Shown: positions 8,458-15,243 of the stretch, in pieces
Layout of the letters: every line of letters begins with the position of its first letter
How positions within the stretch are numbered: position 1 is the stretch's first letter
DNA from: 2-02-FULL-55-14 sp964581115
Lineage (GTDB): Bacteria > Bacteroidota > Ignavibacteria > UBA10030
Direction: 5' to 3'
Assembly (NCBI GenBank): GCA_964581115.1
Contig: CAZOMY010000002.1
Span: 62,001 to 126,000 of the forward strand
DNA: 64,000 bases
Made by a program: the position numbers and the translations under genes
The notes under the pieces: model-generated
What the model was told of the DNA's origin: nothing
Databases searched by the model: none
Seen by the model: the letters and a program-made list of their open reading frames with translations, nothing else

Positions 8458-9678
8458 ATGAACACGATCGACGAAGCACTGGCGGCGCTCCGCCAGGGCC
8501 GTATCATCATCGTCGTCGACGACGAGGATCGCGAGAACGAGGGGGATTTCGTCGCCGCCGCGGAGTTGACGAATGCCGAGACGATCAACTTCCTGCTCAA
8601 GGAGGGTCGCGGCGTCCTGTGCGCACCCGTCACGCGCGAACGGGCGACCGCGCTTGGACTTGACTCCATGGTCGATGTGAACACGTCGATCCACGAGACG
8701 CCGTTCACGATCTCTGTCGATCTTTTGCACGGGACGACGACGGGCGTCTCGGCGGCCGACCGGGCCGCGACCGTACGCGCATTGGCCCATCGCGGGACCA
8801 CGCCGGCAGACTTGGGGCGCCCCGGCCATGTCTTTCCGCTGCGGGCCATGGACGGCGGCGTCCTGCGACGCGCGGGGCACACCGAAGCGGTCGTCGACCT
8901 CTGCCGTCTGGCCGGATTGCAGCCTGTCGGCGTGCTGACGGAGATCCTCAACGAGGATGGGACCATGGCCCGCCTGCCGCAGCTGCGGGCGCTCTCCAAG
9001 AAGTTCGGCCTCGTGATGGTCAGCGTCCGGTCGCTCATCGAGTACCGGATGCAGAGGGAAACGCTCGTTCAGAGGGTCGTGACGACGCACCTTCCGTCCC
9101 GATATGGCACCTTCACCCTGCACCTCTATCGCAGTGCGACCGATCAGAAGGACCACATCGCATTGGTCAAAGGTAACATCGGCGGCGAGGAACCGGTCCT
9201 CGTTCGCGTTCATTCAGAATGCCTCACGGGTGATGTCTTCGGGTCGTTGAGGTGCGACTGCAACGCTCAACTGATCGCTTCGATGGAGCAGGTGGAGAAG
9301 GCGGGGCGGGGCGTCGTGGTCTATATGCGCCAGGAAGGTCGGGGTATCGGACTGTCGAACAAGCTCAAGGCCTACCGGCTGCAAGAGGATGGGTTGGATA
9401 CGGTCGAGGCCAATGAAAAGCTTGGATTTCGGGCGGACCTGCGCGACTACGGCATTGGCGCGCAGATCCTGCGCGACCTGGGTGTCCGCCGGATACGGCT
9501 CATGACGAACAATCCGAAGAAGGTGGTCGGCCTCCGTGGATACGGACTGGAGATCGTCGAGCGCGTTCCGCTCGAGATCGACCCGACGCATCATAACGAG
9601 CGGTATCTCAAAGCCAAACGGGACAAGCTGGGGCACCTGATCCTCATCGAGCCAAAGGCGGACCGATCCGGGACCTGA
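8458..9678 (+). CDS. ribBA: Bifunctional 3,4-dihydroxy-2-butanone-4-phosphate synthase / GTP cyclohydrolase II
   Basis: 406 aa with both riboflavin-precursor enzymes fused. The RibB half (about 1-205) has DDEDRENEGDF, RPGHVFPLRA and GHTEAVVDL. The RibA half has HSECLTGDVFGSLRCDC (zinc cysteines), RQEGRGIGL and LMTNNPKK. It makes the four-carbon unit from ribulose 5-phosphate and opens GTP, the two inputs of riboflavin synthesis. No FMN riboswitch consensus is apparent in the 29-bp gap before it. Confidence 0.97.
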   Translation: MNTIDEALAALRQGRIIIVVDDEDRENEGDFVAAAELTNAETINFLLKEGRGVLCAPVTRERATALGLDSMVDVNTSIHETPFTISVDLLHGTTTGVSAADRAATVRALAHRGTTPADLGRPGHVFPLRAMDGGVLRRAGHTEAVVDLCRLAGLQPVGVLTEILNEDGTMARLPQLRALSKKFGLVMVSVRSLIEYRMQRETLVQRVVTTHLPSRYGTFTLHLYRSATDQKDHIALVKGNIGGEEPVLVRVHSECLTGDVFGSLRCDCNAQLIASMEQVEKAGRGVVVYMRQEGRGIGLSNKLKAYRLQEDGLDTVEANEKLGFRADLRDYGIGAQILRDLGVRRIRLMTNNPKKVVGLRGYGLEIVERVPLEIDPTHHNERYLKAKRDKLGHLILIEPKADRSGT

Positions 9679-9684
9679 ACCCCC

Positions 9685-9714
9685 TTGCACTTGTGCGCGA
9701 AATGCGCTACGTTG
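9685..9714 (+). promoter_or_regulatory. Bacteroidota-type promoter before greA
   Basis: TTG (9685-9687), 20 bases, TACGTTG (9708-9714). It starts seven bases after the ribBA stop and precedes two hairpins and greA. Confidence 0.6.
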
Positions 9715-9721
9715 TGGCGTG

Positions 9722-9752
9722 AAAAGCCACCATCGCGCGATGTTGGCTTTTG
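9722..9752 (+). terminator. First leader hairpin before greA
   Basis: AAAAGCCA (9722-9729) pairs with TGGCTTTT (9744-9751), and the loop contains the palindrome CATCGCGCGATG. A T-rich tail follows. It is terminator-like and nearly symmetrical, so it could act on either strand; it lies directly after the predicted transcription start. Confidence 0.6.
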
Positions 9753-9763
9753 TGTTTGAAGAC

Positions 9764-9797
9764 GCCCTCGGCGACATGCCGGGGGCAACGGTTTTTG
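9764..9797 (+). terminator. Second leader hairpin before greA
   Basis: GCCCTCGGC (9764-9772) pairs with GCCGGGGGC (9778-9786) around GACAT, and five T follow at 9792-9796. Only 24 nt separate the stem from the greA ATG, and the greA ribosome-binding site GGGAGAG lies within that gap. Confidence 0.6.
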
Positions 9798-9810
9798 TCG
9801 GGAGAGCGGT

Positions 9811-10296
9811 ATGGTCGACAGCAATAACGGTCACATCTATCTGACGCGCGAACGCATGGCGGAGTTGGAGCAGGAGCTGAAGCAGCTCCGCATCCACGGT
9901 CGCGCTGACGTCATCCAGAAGATCCAGGAAGCCCGAGGTCATGGCGATCTCAGCGAGAATGCCGAGTACGACGCCGCACGGGAGGCCCAGGCACATCTCG
10001 AGCTGCGTATCGCCAAGCTCGAGGAAACGCTGAGCCGGGCCCGGGTCATCGAGGCGTCCGATCTTCCGAACGACAAGATCTACATCCTCTCCCGCGTGAA
10101 GTTGCAGGACCTGCGTTCGAACGAGGTGATCGAATACCGTCTTGTCGCACCCGAAGAGGCCGATTTCGACCAGAACAAGATCTCGGTCACGTCGCCTATC
10201 GGGAAAGGCCTGCTAGGCAAGACCGCCGGCGAGACCGTCTCGATCAAGGTGCCGGCCGGCACGCTGCAATACAAGATCCTCGAAATCAGCCGCTGA
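9811..10296 (+). CDS. greA: Transcription elongation factor GreA
   Basis: 161 aa. An N-terminal coiled coil (about 10-80) has the tip sequence GDLSENAEYDAAREAQ, whose acidic residues reach the RNA polymerase active site to trigger transcript cleavage. The C-terminal FKBP-like domain includes ISVTSPIGKGLLGKTAGETVSI. It rescues backtracked polymerase. A clear GGGAGAG ribosome-binding site precedes the ATG. Confidence 0.96.
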   Translation: MVDSNNGHIYLTRERMAELEQELKQLRIHGRADVIQKIQEARGHGDLSENAEYDAAREAQAHLELRIAKLEETLSRARVIEASDLPNDKIYILSRVKLQDLRSNEVIEYRLVAPEEADFDQNKISVTSPIGKGLLGKTAGETVSIKVPAGTLQYKILEISR

Positions 10297-10298
10297 CG

Positions 10299-10820
10299 GT
10301 GGCGCAGAACCTCGAGCTGAAGGCCCGATGCCGGTCGCTGAGCGCTGCAAGTCGGATCGCACGCTCCTTGGGCGCCCGCGCAAAGGGGGTGCTATCACAG
10401 ACCGACACGTACCTGGGCGTCCCGACGGGACGGCTGAAGCTGCGTGAGATGCGCGGTCGGAGTTCGGAGCTGATCTTCTACGACCGGCCGTCATCGGATT
10501 CCAAGTCAGGCCGTTGGTCGTCGTACATCGTCTACCCATTACGATCGGCGAGGTCGCTTCGATCGTCGCTGTCGGCTGCATGGCCGGTGCGAGCGGTCGT
10601 GCGCAAACGACGACGGCTGTTCGTTCTCGAAAACGCCCGCATCCATCTGGACGATGTGGATCGCCTCGGGAGTTTCATTGAGTTCGAGGTCATGTTGACG
10701 CAAGGGAAGGGACCGTCGGCAGCATTGTTCCGCCACCTGCGCGAAAGTTTCGGTATCAGAAGGAAGGACCTGATCGCAGGCTCATACGCCGATATGCTCC
10801 ACCCCTTGCGACACAGGTGA
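10299..10820 (+). CDS. CYTH-domain (class IV adenylate cyclase / ThTPase-like) protein
   Basis: 173 aa from GTG 10299, two bases after the greA stop. CYTH features are the N-terminal NLELKAR (an ExExK-type metal/phosphate motif), QTDTYL, GRLKLRE, the basic strand VVRKRRRLF and the closing acidic strand DDVDRLGSFIEFEV. The family binds triphosphate groups in a beta-tunnel with divalent metal; members cleave thiamine triphosphate or tripolyphosphate, or make cAMP. The substrate here is unknown. Confidence 0.82.
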   Translation: MAQNLELKARCRSLSAASRIARSLGARAKGVLSQTDTYLGVPTGRLKLREMRGRSSELIFYDRPSSDSKSGRWSSYIVYPLRSARSLRSSLSAAWPVRAVVRKRRRLFVLENARIHLDDVDRLGSFIEFEVMLTQGKGPSAALFRHLRESFGIRRKDLIAGSYADMLHPLRHR

Positions 10821-10864
10821 TCATTGGCTATATTCGATAGGAAAGGGGTTAGACGGTAGACGAT

Positions 10865-10920
10865 AGAAGGCAGAAGGCGAGGAAGGGTCTTGTGGGCTGC
10901 AGCTCTCACTTCTACCTTAC
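10865..10920. repeat. Imperfect inverted repeat upstream of tRNA-Gly
   Basis: The left arm 10865-10881 is built of AGAAGG-type words and the right arm 10903-10920 of complementary CTTCTACCTT-type words. The arms pair imperfectly. The same words recur at 11026-11126 beyond tRNA-Gly. Confidence 0.55.
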
Positions 10921-10944
10921 CACGTATTACCTCTGACGTGCTTT

Positions 10945-11020
<76 letters not shown>

Positions 11021-11025
11021 CAAGC

Positions 11026-11126
11026 GAGAAGGTAGAAGGAAGAAGTCAGAAGTCGGGCCGCCCGAAGGGATCGGACCCAGGATCCGACGGATCCACCCAC
11101 TTCTCACTTTCCACTTCTACCTTTTT
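11026..11126. repeat. MITE-like imperfect palindrome between tRNA-Gly and tRNA-Cys
   Basis: The left arm (11026-11054) is made of GAAGGTAGAAG / GAAGTCAGAAG words and the right arm (11096-11126) is its imperfect reverse complement (CACTTCTCACTTTCCACTTCTACC). The centre (about 11055-11095) has nested GGATCC/GGATCG palindromes. No open reading frame is credible. The right arm ends eight to ten bases before tRNA-Cys and contributes TACCTTTT, a -7-like sequence. Confidence 0.6.
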
Positions 11127-11135
11127 CCTTGTTCT

Positions 11136-11207
11136 GGCGCCGTACCCAAGTGGTAAGGGAGAGGTCTGCAAAACCTTTATGCGGCGGTTCGAATCCGCCC
11201 GGCGCCT
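11136..11207 (+). tRNA. tRNA-Cys (anticodon GCA)
   Basis: 72 nt, CCA not encoded. Acceptor GGCGCCG (11136-11142) pairs with CGGCGCC (11200-11206), discriminator T. The anticodon stem-loop GAGGT-CTGCAAA-ACCTT has GCA at 11168-11170. The T arm is GGCGG-TTCGAAT-CCGCC. The half from the anticodon loop to the 3' end is repeated in degenerate form at 11477-11538, beyond the GIY-YIG gene. Confidence 0.96.
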
Positions 11208-11228
11208 CTCGTTTGCATCAGAGGGGCC

Positions 11229-11474
11229 ATGTTCAGCGTCTACGTGCTTCGCTTCGTTCGGGACGGGAGCGATTACACCGGCAGTTCGAACGACCTTCCA
11301 CGCCGACTTTCCGAGCATCGCCGAGGTCACACGCGATCGACTCGTCTTAAGGGGCCGTTTGAGGTGGTGTATGTCGAGGAGTATCCGACGGAGGCGGAAG
11401 CACGGCGTCGGGAGAAGTTCCCCAAGACCGGCAAAGGTCGGAAGGAGCTGAAGCAGATCCTGAAGAGGCGGTGA
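11229..11474 (+). CDS. Small single-domain GIY-YIG nuclease, tRNA-Cys-associated
   Basis: 81 aa, a stand-alone GIY-YIG domain of the family often mislabelled as UvrC-like or UPF0213. Seen: YVLRFVRDGSDYTGSSNDL (residues 5-23, in which the GIY is replaced by SVYVL and the YIG by YTG), the conserved arginine and HxxG region RRLSEHRRGHT, and the C-terminal catalytic Glu / basic helix segment EARRREKF. It has a weak GAGGGG ribosome-binding site. It lies 21 bp after the tRNA-Cys gene and its stop abuts a second partial tRNA-Cys copy, suggesting the nuclease is part of a unit inserted in, or duplicating, the tRNA 3' half. Catalytic activity is inferred only. Confidence 0.85.
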   Translation: MFSVYVLRFVRDGSDYTGSSNDLPRRLSEHRRGHTRSTRLKGPFEVVYVEEYPTEAEARRREKFPKTGKGRKELKQILKRR

Positions 11475-11476
11475 AG

Positions 11477-11538
11477 CTGCAAAACCTTCATGCAGACGGC
11501 CCGCCCGCCGCAGGCGGGTTCAATCCGCCCGGCGCTTC
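11477..11538 (+). pseudogene. Degenerate copy of the tRNA-Cys 3' half
   Basis: It begins exactly at the anticodon loop. Bases 11477-11493 match tRNA-Cys 11166-11182 at 16 of 17 positions. After a 19-nt insertion (11494-11512), which contributes the 5' arm and loop of a CCCGCC-GCA-GGCGGG hairpin (11504-11518), the T arm and acceptor 3' strand follow at 11513-11535 with a shifted T loop. There is no 5' half, so it cannot form a tRNA. The copies are offset by 311 bp. Confidence 0.85.
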
Positions 11539-11547
11539 TTGAGCATC

Positions 11548-11598
11548 TTGAATTGTAGATTTCAGATTGTGAGTTGTAGAACGTAGATTATGGATTGA
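11548..11598. repeat. Degenerate TTGTAGATTG-type periodic repeat
   Basis: Short words of the form TTGTAGATT / CAGATTGTGAG / TTGTAGAACGTAGATT recur with a period of roughly 7-14 nt. There is no coding potential. The rest of 11539-11764 holds a weak AAGG...CCTT hairpin near 11615-11642 but no gene that I can support. Confidence 0.5.
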
Positions 11599-11730
11599 AC
11601 CTTGTGTGCTCGAAGGGCTGGCCGGTGGTTGGCCTTTCGTCGTTTCTGCGCCTTCCCTCGCCCTTTCCTCCGGCGTCACAAACCTCTATCTTGATAGCCC
11701 CGGCCCAGGCGCTTCAGTTTCATTGGGTAC

Positions 11731-11760
11731 TTTTCAATATTCAATTCTCAATTTCCAATG
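11731..11760. repeat. Degenerate CAATATTCAATTCTCAATTTCC repeat before tRNA-Leu
   Basis: An A/T-rich stretch of CAAT-T words with a period of 7-8 nt, ending four bases before the tRNA-Leu gene. Its composition differs sharply from the G+C-rich surroundings. It may double as the tRNA promoter region. Confidence 0.5.
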
Positions 11761-11764
11761 TTTT

Positions 11765-11853
11765 GCCGCGGTGGCGGAATTGGCAGACGCATGGGACTTA
11801 AAATCCCAAGTCCCGCAAGGGGCATGCGGGTTCGACTCCCGCCCGCGGTACCA
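11765..11853 (+). tRNA. tRNA-Leu (anticodon TAA)
   Basis: 89 nt with a long variable arm and encoded CCA (11851-11853). Acceptor GCCGCGG (11765-11771) pairs with CCGCGGT (11843-11849), with a G-U first pair. The anticodon loop CTTAAAA has TAA at 11799-11801. The variable arm contains TCCCGCAAGGGG. The T arm GCGGGTTCGACTCCCGC is canonical. Confidence 0.97.
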
Positions 11854-11922
11854 TTGTCGATGGTACATTGTAGATGGTCAATTGGATGGTGGATCGTAGA
11901 CGGTAGATTGATCGAGGGACCG
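11854..11922. repeat. Degenerate GTAGATGGT-type repeat after tRNA-Leu
   Basis: Words such as GTAGATGGT, GTAGACGGTAGATTG and GGTGGATCGTAG recur in direct orientation up to the start of the 79-aa gene. The same GTAGACGGTAGA word type appears near 10856, before tRNA-Gly. Confidence 0.5.
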
Positions 11923-11925
11923 TAG

Positions 11926-12165
11926 ATGACGCGCGCGGAACAGAACCGTTTGATCGAAGAACTAGCGCCGCTGCAATACAAGATGACGCCGAAGGACAAG
12001 GAGTCCTTCTTCGGGTTTCAACAACGGCACAAGGATGACGAAGACTTCGATGCGGCGTCGGTCGAGCTGCTCAGGAAGCTCCACGATACCTACAAGCCGC
12101 CCAAGTCTCGGAAGGAGCTCGATGAACTCTGGGGCAAGCTGACCTCCACCCGGCCAAAGGACTAA
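11926..12165 (+). CDS. Small hypothetical acidic/basic protein
   Basis: 79 aa and highly charged, with predicted helices (AEQNRLIEELAPL; ASVELLRKLHDTY; RKELDELWGKL). I recognise no family. Codon use resembles its neighbours and a GAGGGACC stretch stands at ribosome-binding distance, so it is probably real. It lies between two degenerate repeats, after tRNA-Leu and before the POT transporter. Confidence 0.55.
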   Translation: MTRAEQNRLIEELAPLQYKMTPKDKESFFGFQQRHKDDEDFDAASVELLRKLHDTYKPPKSRKELDELWGKLTSTRPKD

Positions 12166-12174
12166 AGACAACAT

Positions 12175-12255
12175 CCACCACGCCACGAGGAAGGCGAGAC
12201 ACCGAGAGGCTTCAATCCGCTCAACCTCTTTGTGATCTTTGAGTTCTTTGTGGCT
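12175..12255. repeat. Imperfect palindrome of CACAAAGA/CACCGAGA-type 9-nt words
   Basis: On the minus strand the right arm (12222-12255) reads CACAAAGAA-CTCAAAGAT-CACAAAGAG, a 9-nt periodic repeat. The left arm (12175-12212) carries the related CCACGAGGAAGGCGAGACACC words. The arms are imperfectly complementary. The element ends 17 bases before the POT transporter start. Confidence 0.6.
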
Positions 12256-12271
12256 CATCTCTCCTTCTGAC

Positions 12272-13756
12272 ATGACCACCACACCACAGCCCGGCGGATC
12301 GGTGCTACGGTCCTTCCCCCGCGTCTTCTGGATCTCGAACGTGATGGAGCTGTTCGAGCGCGGCGCGTACTACGGCATGAATGCCGTGCTCGCGGTCTAC
12401 CTGACGAATGCCGCGTCCGAAGGCGGCCTCGGCTTCTCCGAACAGTCGGTCGGATTCCTTCAGGGACTCGTGTACGCCTTCACGTACATCATTCCGATCA
12501 TTGGGGGGGCGCTGGCCGACCGCTACGGCTATCGTCGGATGCTGCTGACCGCGTTCTCGTTTCTCACGGTCGGGTACTATGCCACAGGTCACATGAGCTC
12601 GTACGCCGCGGTCTTCGCGAGCCTTCTCGTCATGGCCACCGGGTCGGGGCTCTTCAAGCCGATCATCACCGGGACGATCGCGCGCACGACGAACGAGTCC
12701 AACTCAGGACTGGGATTCGGCATCTACTATTGGATGATCAACCTTGGCGCATTCCTTGCGCCGTTCGTCACATCGTTCCTGAAGGGCTTCTCATGGAGCT
12801 ACATCTTCACGGCATCCGCCGCGTACTGTGGACTGATGCTCCTGCCGACGCTGGTCATCTTTAAGGATCCTGAACGGCCAAAGAGCACCAAGACACTCGC
12901 TCAGGTCGCGCGCGATGCCGCCATGGTGCTGGGGGATGCCCGTTTCATGCTGATGATCGTCCTCTATTCTGGATTCTGGGTCCTCTACTTCCAGAATTTC
13001 GGGTCGGTGCTCTGGTTTCTGCGCGACTTCGTCGATCCCGCGCCGGTCAATGCGTTCTTCGCCTCGTTCGGCATGACGTTCTCATTCGACGTTGAGCACG
13101 TTACGGTCATCAATGCCGGCACGATCATCCTGCTCCAGGTCGTCGTCAGCAATCTCGTCAAGAAGGCAAGCCCGCTCCCCACCATGAGCCTCGGAATGAC
13201 GCTGGGGCTGATCGGATTTGTGTTGCTGGCCTTCGGTCTGAATGTCTGGGTCTTCATCGCCGGCATCGTCGTCTTCTCCATCGGCGAAATGACCGCGCAT
13301 CCCAAGTACTACAGCTACGTCGGCCTTGTGGCGCCTCCGGACCGCAAGGCGGTGTACATGGGCTATGCGTTCCTGTACGGCGTCGTGGGCAGCCTTCTTG
13401 GCTCCAATCTGGGCGGCGCGCTCTACGAATCATCGCTCAAGCCGTTCATCGGAACACCCGAAGCCCCCGAAGCGGTGCGCCGATTCTGGCTGATGTTCGC
13501 CGCGCTCGACGGCATCGCCATCGCCGGGTTGATGACGTTCCATCGGTTCTTCTCGGTCGATTCTCCCGATGCCAACGCGCGAGCCCGAAAGATCATGCTG
13601 GGTGTCTACTCGCTCCTGACGGCCGTGGGGCTTTGGTTCGCGTATTCCGCCGGGTTCGCCTCCGAGACGGTTCAATACAAGACGCTGGTGCAAGCGGTGA
13701 TCATGATCGGTATCGGCGGTGGAGGACTCGCGATCACCGCTCGCTCACGGGCCTGA
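12272..13756 (+). CDS. POT/PTR2-family proton-coupled peptide transporter
   Basis: 494 aa from ATG 12272 with 12 or more hydrophobic helices. The POT signature on helix 1 is MELFERGAYYGMNAVLAVYL (the ExxERxxYYG motif that couples proton and peptide). The cytoplasmic loop has GALADRYGYRR and helix 4-5 has GSGLFKPIITGTI. It imports di- and tripeptides with protons. No ribosome-binding site is visible because a repeat element occupies the leader. A later helix has the usual conserved Glu (VFSIGEMTAHPKYYSYV). Confidence 0.9.
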   Translation: MTTTPQPGGSVLRSFPRVFWISNVMELFERGAYYGMNAVLAVYLTNAASEGGLGFSEQSVGFLQGLVYAFTYIIPIIGGALADRYGYRRMLLTAFSFLTVGYYATGHMSSYAAVFASLLVMATGSGLFKPIITGTIARTTNESNSGLGFGIYYWMINLGAFLAPFVTSFLKGFSWSYIFTASAAYCGLMLLPTLVIFKDPERPKSTKTLAQVARDAAMVLGDARFMLMIVLYSGFWVLYFQNFGSVLWFLRDFVDPAPVNAFFASFGMTFSFDVEHVTVINAGTIILLQVVVSNLVKKASPLPTMSLGMTLGLIGFVLLAFGLNVWVFIAGIVVFSIGEMTAHPKYYSYVGLVAPPDRKAVYMGYAFLYGVVGSLLGSNLGGALYESSLKPFIGTPEAPEAVRRFWLMFAALDGIAIAGLMTFHRFFSVDSPDANARARKIMLGVYSLLTAVGLWFAYSAGFASETVQYKTLVQAVIMIGIGGGGLAITARSRA

Positions 13757-13802
13757 TCATGGCCCGAAGGGATCTCAGTGACCTGCCCGGCGTAGATCAG
13801 CA

Positions 13803-14777
13803 ATGAAAACTCGAAGGTTCGGCAAGACCGGAGTTGACGTGTCGGAGGTGGGCTTCGGAGCGTGGGGGATCGGAGGCGGATTGTGGAAAGGGTCCGACGA
13901 CCGTGAATCCACGGCGGCGTTGCGCGCGGCGATCGGGCACGGCGTGAACTTCATCGACACCGCGCTCGCCTACAACGAGGGGCATAGCGAACGATTGGTT
14001 GGGTCGGTATGCCGGGAGTCGCGAACGCCGATTGTCGTGGCCACGAAGATCCCGCCGAAGAACCGCCGATGGCCGGCCGCCGACGGGACTCCGTTACGCG
14101 ATGCCTTCCCTGCAGAGCACATCCGCACCTGCACCGAGTCCAGCCTTCGTCATCTCGGAGTCGACACCATCGACCTGCAGCAATTCCACGTCTGGTCGGA
14201 CGCATGGGCCGCAGACCACGAATGGCAGGATGCCGTACAGCAACTGCGGGAGGAGGGGAAGGTGCGGCATTGGGGGATCTCGATCAACGATCACCAGCCG
14301 ACGAATGTGTTGAAGGCTCTCGATACCGGTATGATCGATGCCGTACAGGTCATCTACAACATCTTCGATCAGTCGCCGGAAGAGATTCTCTTCCCGTACT
14401 GCCAGAAGCAGCGGATCGGCGTGATTGTCCGGGTACCGTTGGACGAAGGAGGATTGACGGGCTCGATCGGTCCTGAGACCGCCTTTGAGGAGGGGGACTT
14501 CCGGGCGAACTATTTCCGAGGAGACCGAAAGCGACAGGTCTGGGAAAGGACGCAGAGACTGCGCCCGCTGCTGGGGGAGGAGGCCAGGACGCTTCCCGAA
14601 ATGGCCCTTCGTTTCACGCTCAGCCATCCGGCGGTATCGACGATCATCCCGGGCATGCGTTCGCAGGCACACGTCGCAACCAACTGTGCCGTGTCCGACG
14701 GACGGCCTCTGAGTCCTGAACTCCTGAAGGCCCTCAAAGCCCACCAATGGCGGCGGAACTTCTATTCAGCCGACTGA
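13803..14777 (+). CDS. Aldo/keto reductase
   Basis: 324 aa TIM-barrel NADPH-dependent reductase. The family start MKTRRFGKTGVDVSEVGFG is present. The catalytic tetrad is placed at D52 and Y57 (FIDTALAYNEGHSE), a lysine in VVATKIPPK and a histidine in QQFHVW. The cofactor-binding part near ALRFTLSHPAVSTIIPGMR is conserved. Its substrate is unknown. It starts 46 bp after the transporter, so the two may share a transcript. Confidence 0.92.
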   Translation: MKTRRFGKTGVDVSEVGFGAWGIGGGLWKGSDDRESTAALRAAIGHGVNFIDTALAYNEGHSERLVGSVCRESRTPIVVATKIPPKNRRWPAADGTPLRDAFPAEHIRTCTESSLRHLGVDTIDLQQFHVWSDAWAADHEWQDAVQQLREEGKVRHWGISINDHQPTNVLKALDTGMIDAVQVIYNIFDQSPEEILFPYCQKQRIGVIVRVPLDEGGLTGSIGPETAFEEGDFRANYFRGDRKRQVWERTQRLRPLLGEEARTLPEMALRFTLSHPAVSTIIPGMRSQAHVATNCAVSDGRPLSPELLKALKAHQWRRNFYSAD

Positions 14778-14818
14778 ACGCATGCCGCGATCCACGGGGG
14801 CCTTGCCCGGCATTCTCC

Positions 14819-14848
14819 TTGTTTTTCGCCCTGAATCTCACTAAATTA
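14819..14848 (+). promoter_or_regulatory. Bacteroidota-type promoter for tRNA-Val
   Basis: TTG (14819-14821), 20 bases, TAAATTA (14842-14848). The tRNA begins ten bases later, consistent with a short 5' leader. Confidence 0.6.
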
Positions 14849-14858
14849 TCTGCCCATT

Positions 14859-14932
<74 letters not shown>

Positions 14933-15208
14933 CTGATCAGACCAGCTCGTGGGTGTTCCCACGGGTCAAACCGAGGCGGGGGATTCGTGTCGTCGTCGAT
15001 CGGGCCCGGGCTAGGCCTCATGATCGTCCGAACGCCGCCGCAGGCAAGTTCACTGTAGACGGAGGAGTCCCCGCGACGCTGGTTCGAGTGTCCTGCCGCC
15101 CCCGGGCGTTGAGGACACGAGTCTGTCGTTCCGATCGCCGTTCAACCCGCAGAGGAGCAACGCCGAAGATCTCTCAGGCCGAGTTGTCATTCGGAGGACG
15201 TTGAGAAC
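14933..15208 (+). other. Gene-less structured stretch between tRNA-Val and thrS
   Basis: No credible protein gene. Two hairpins stand out: CGTGGG-TGTT-CCCACG near 14948-14963, and a nested one near 15087-15119 in which GTGTCCT pairs with AGGACAC and encloses CGCCC/GGGCG. Together with the perfect terminator at 15209-15237 it looks like a transcribed leader or small RNA. T-box and SRP RNA consensus sequences were looked for and not found. Confidence 0.45.
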
Positions 15209-15237
15209 AATCGGAGCGCGCTCCGATTTTTTTGTTT
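15209..15237 (+). terminator. Perfect rho-independent terminator just before thrS
   Basis: AATCGGAG (15209-15216), loop CGCG, CTCCGATT (15221-15228), then a T-rich tail to 15238. Only 15 nt separate the stem from the thrS ATG, and there is no ribosome-binding site between them. It must end the tRNA-Val transcript, regulate thrS by attenuation, or both. Confidence 0.8.
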
Positions 15238-15243
15238 TTCGAC

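Noticed and set aside
11229..11474. UvrC fragment
   Set aside because: The protein is a complete stand-alone GIY-YIG domain with its own start and stop and no UvrC-specific extension; automatic names calling it excinuclease subunit C would be misleading.
11136..11538. Conventional genomic island integrated at tRNA-Cys
   Set aside because: The interval between the repeats is only ~310 bp and contains no integrase or excisionase; a much smaller nuclease-based unit is the better description.
14933..15243. T-box riboswitch, SRP RNA, tmRNA or RNase P RNA upstream of thrS
   Set aside because: None of their hallmark sequences (T-box sequence, SRP apical loop, tRNA-like ends, RNase P core) could be found in the stretch.
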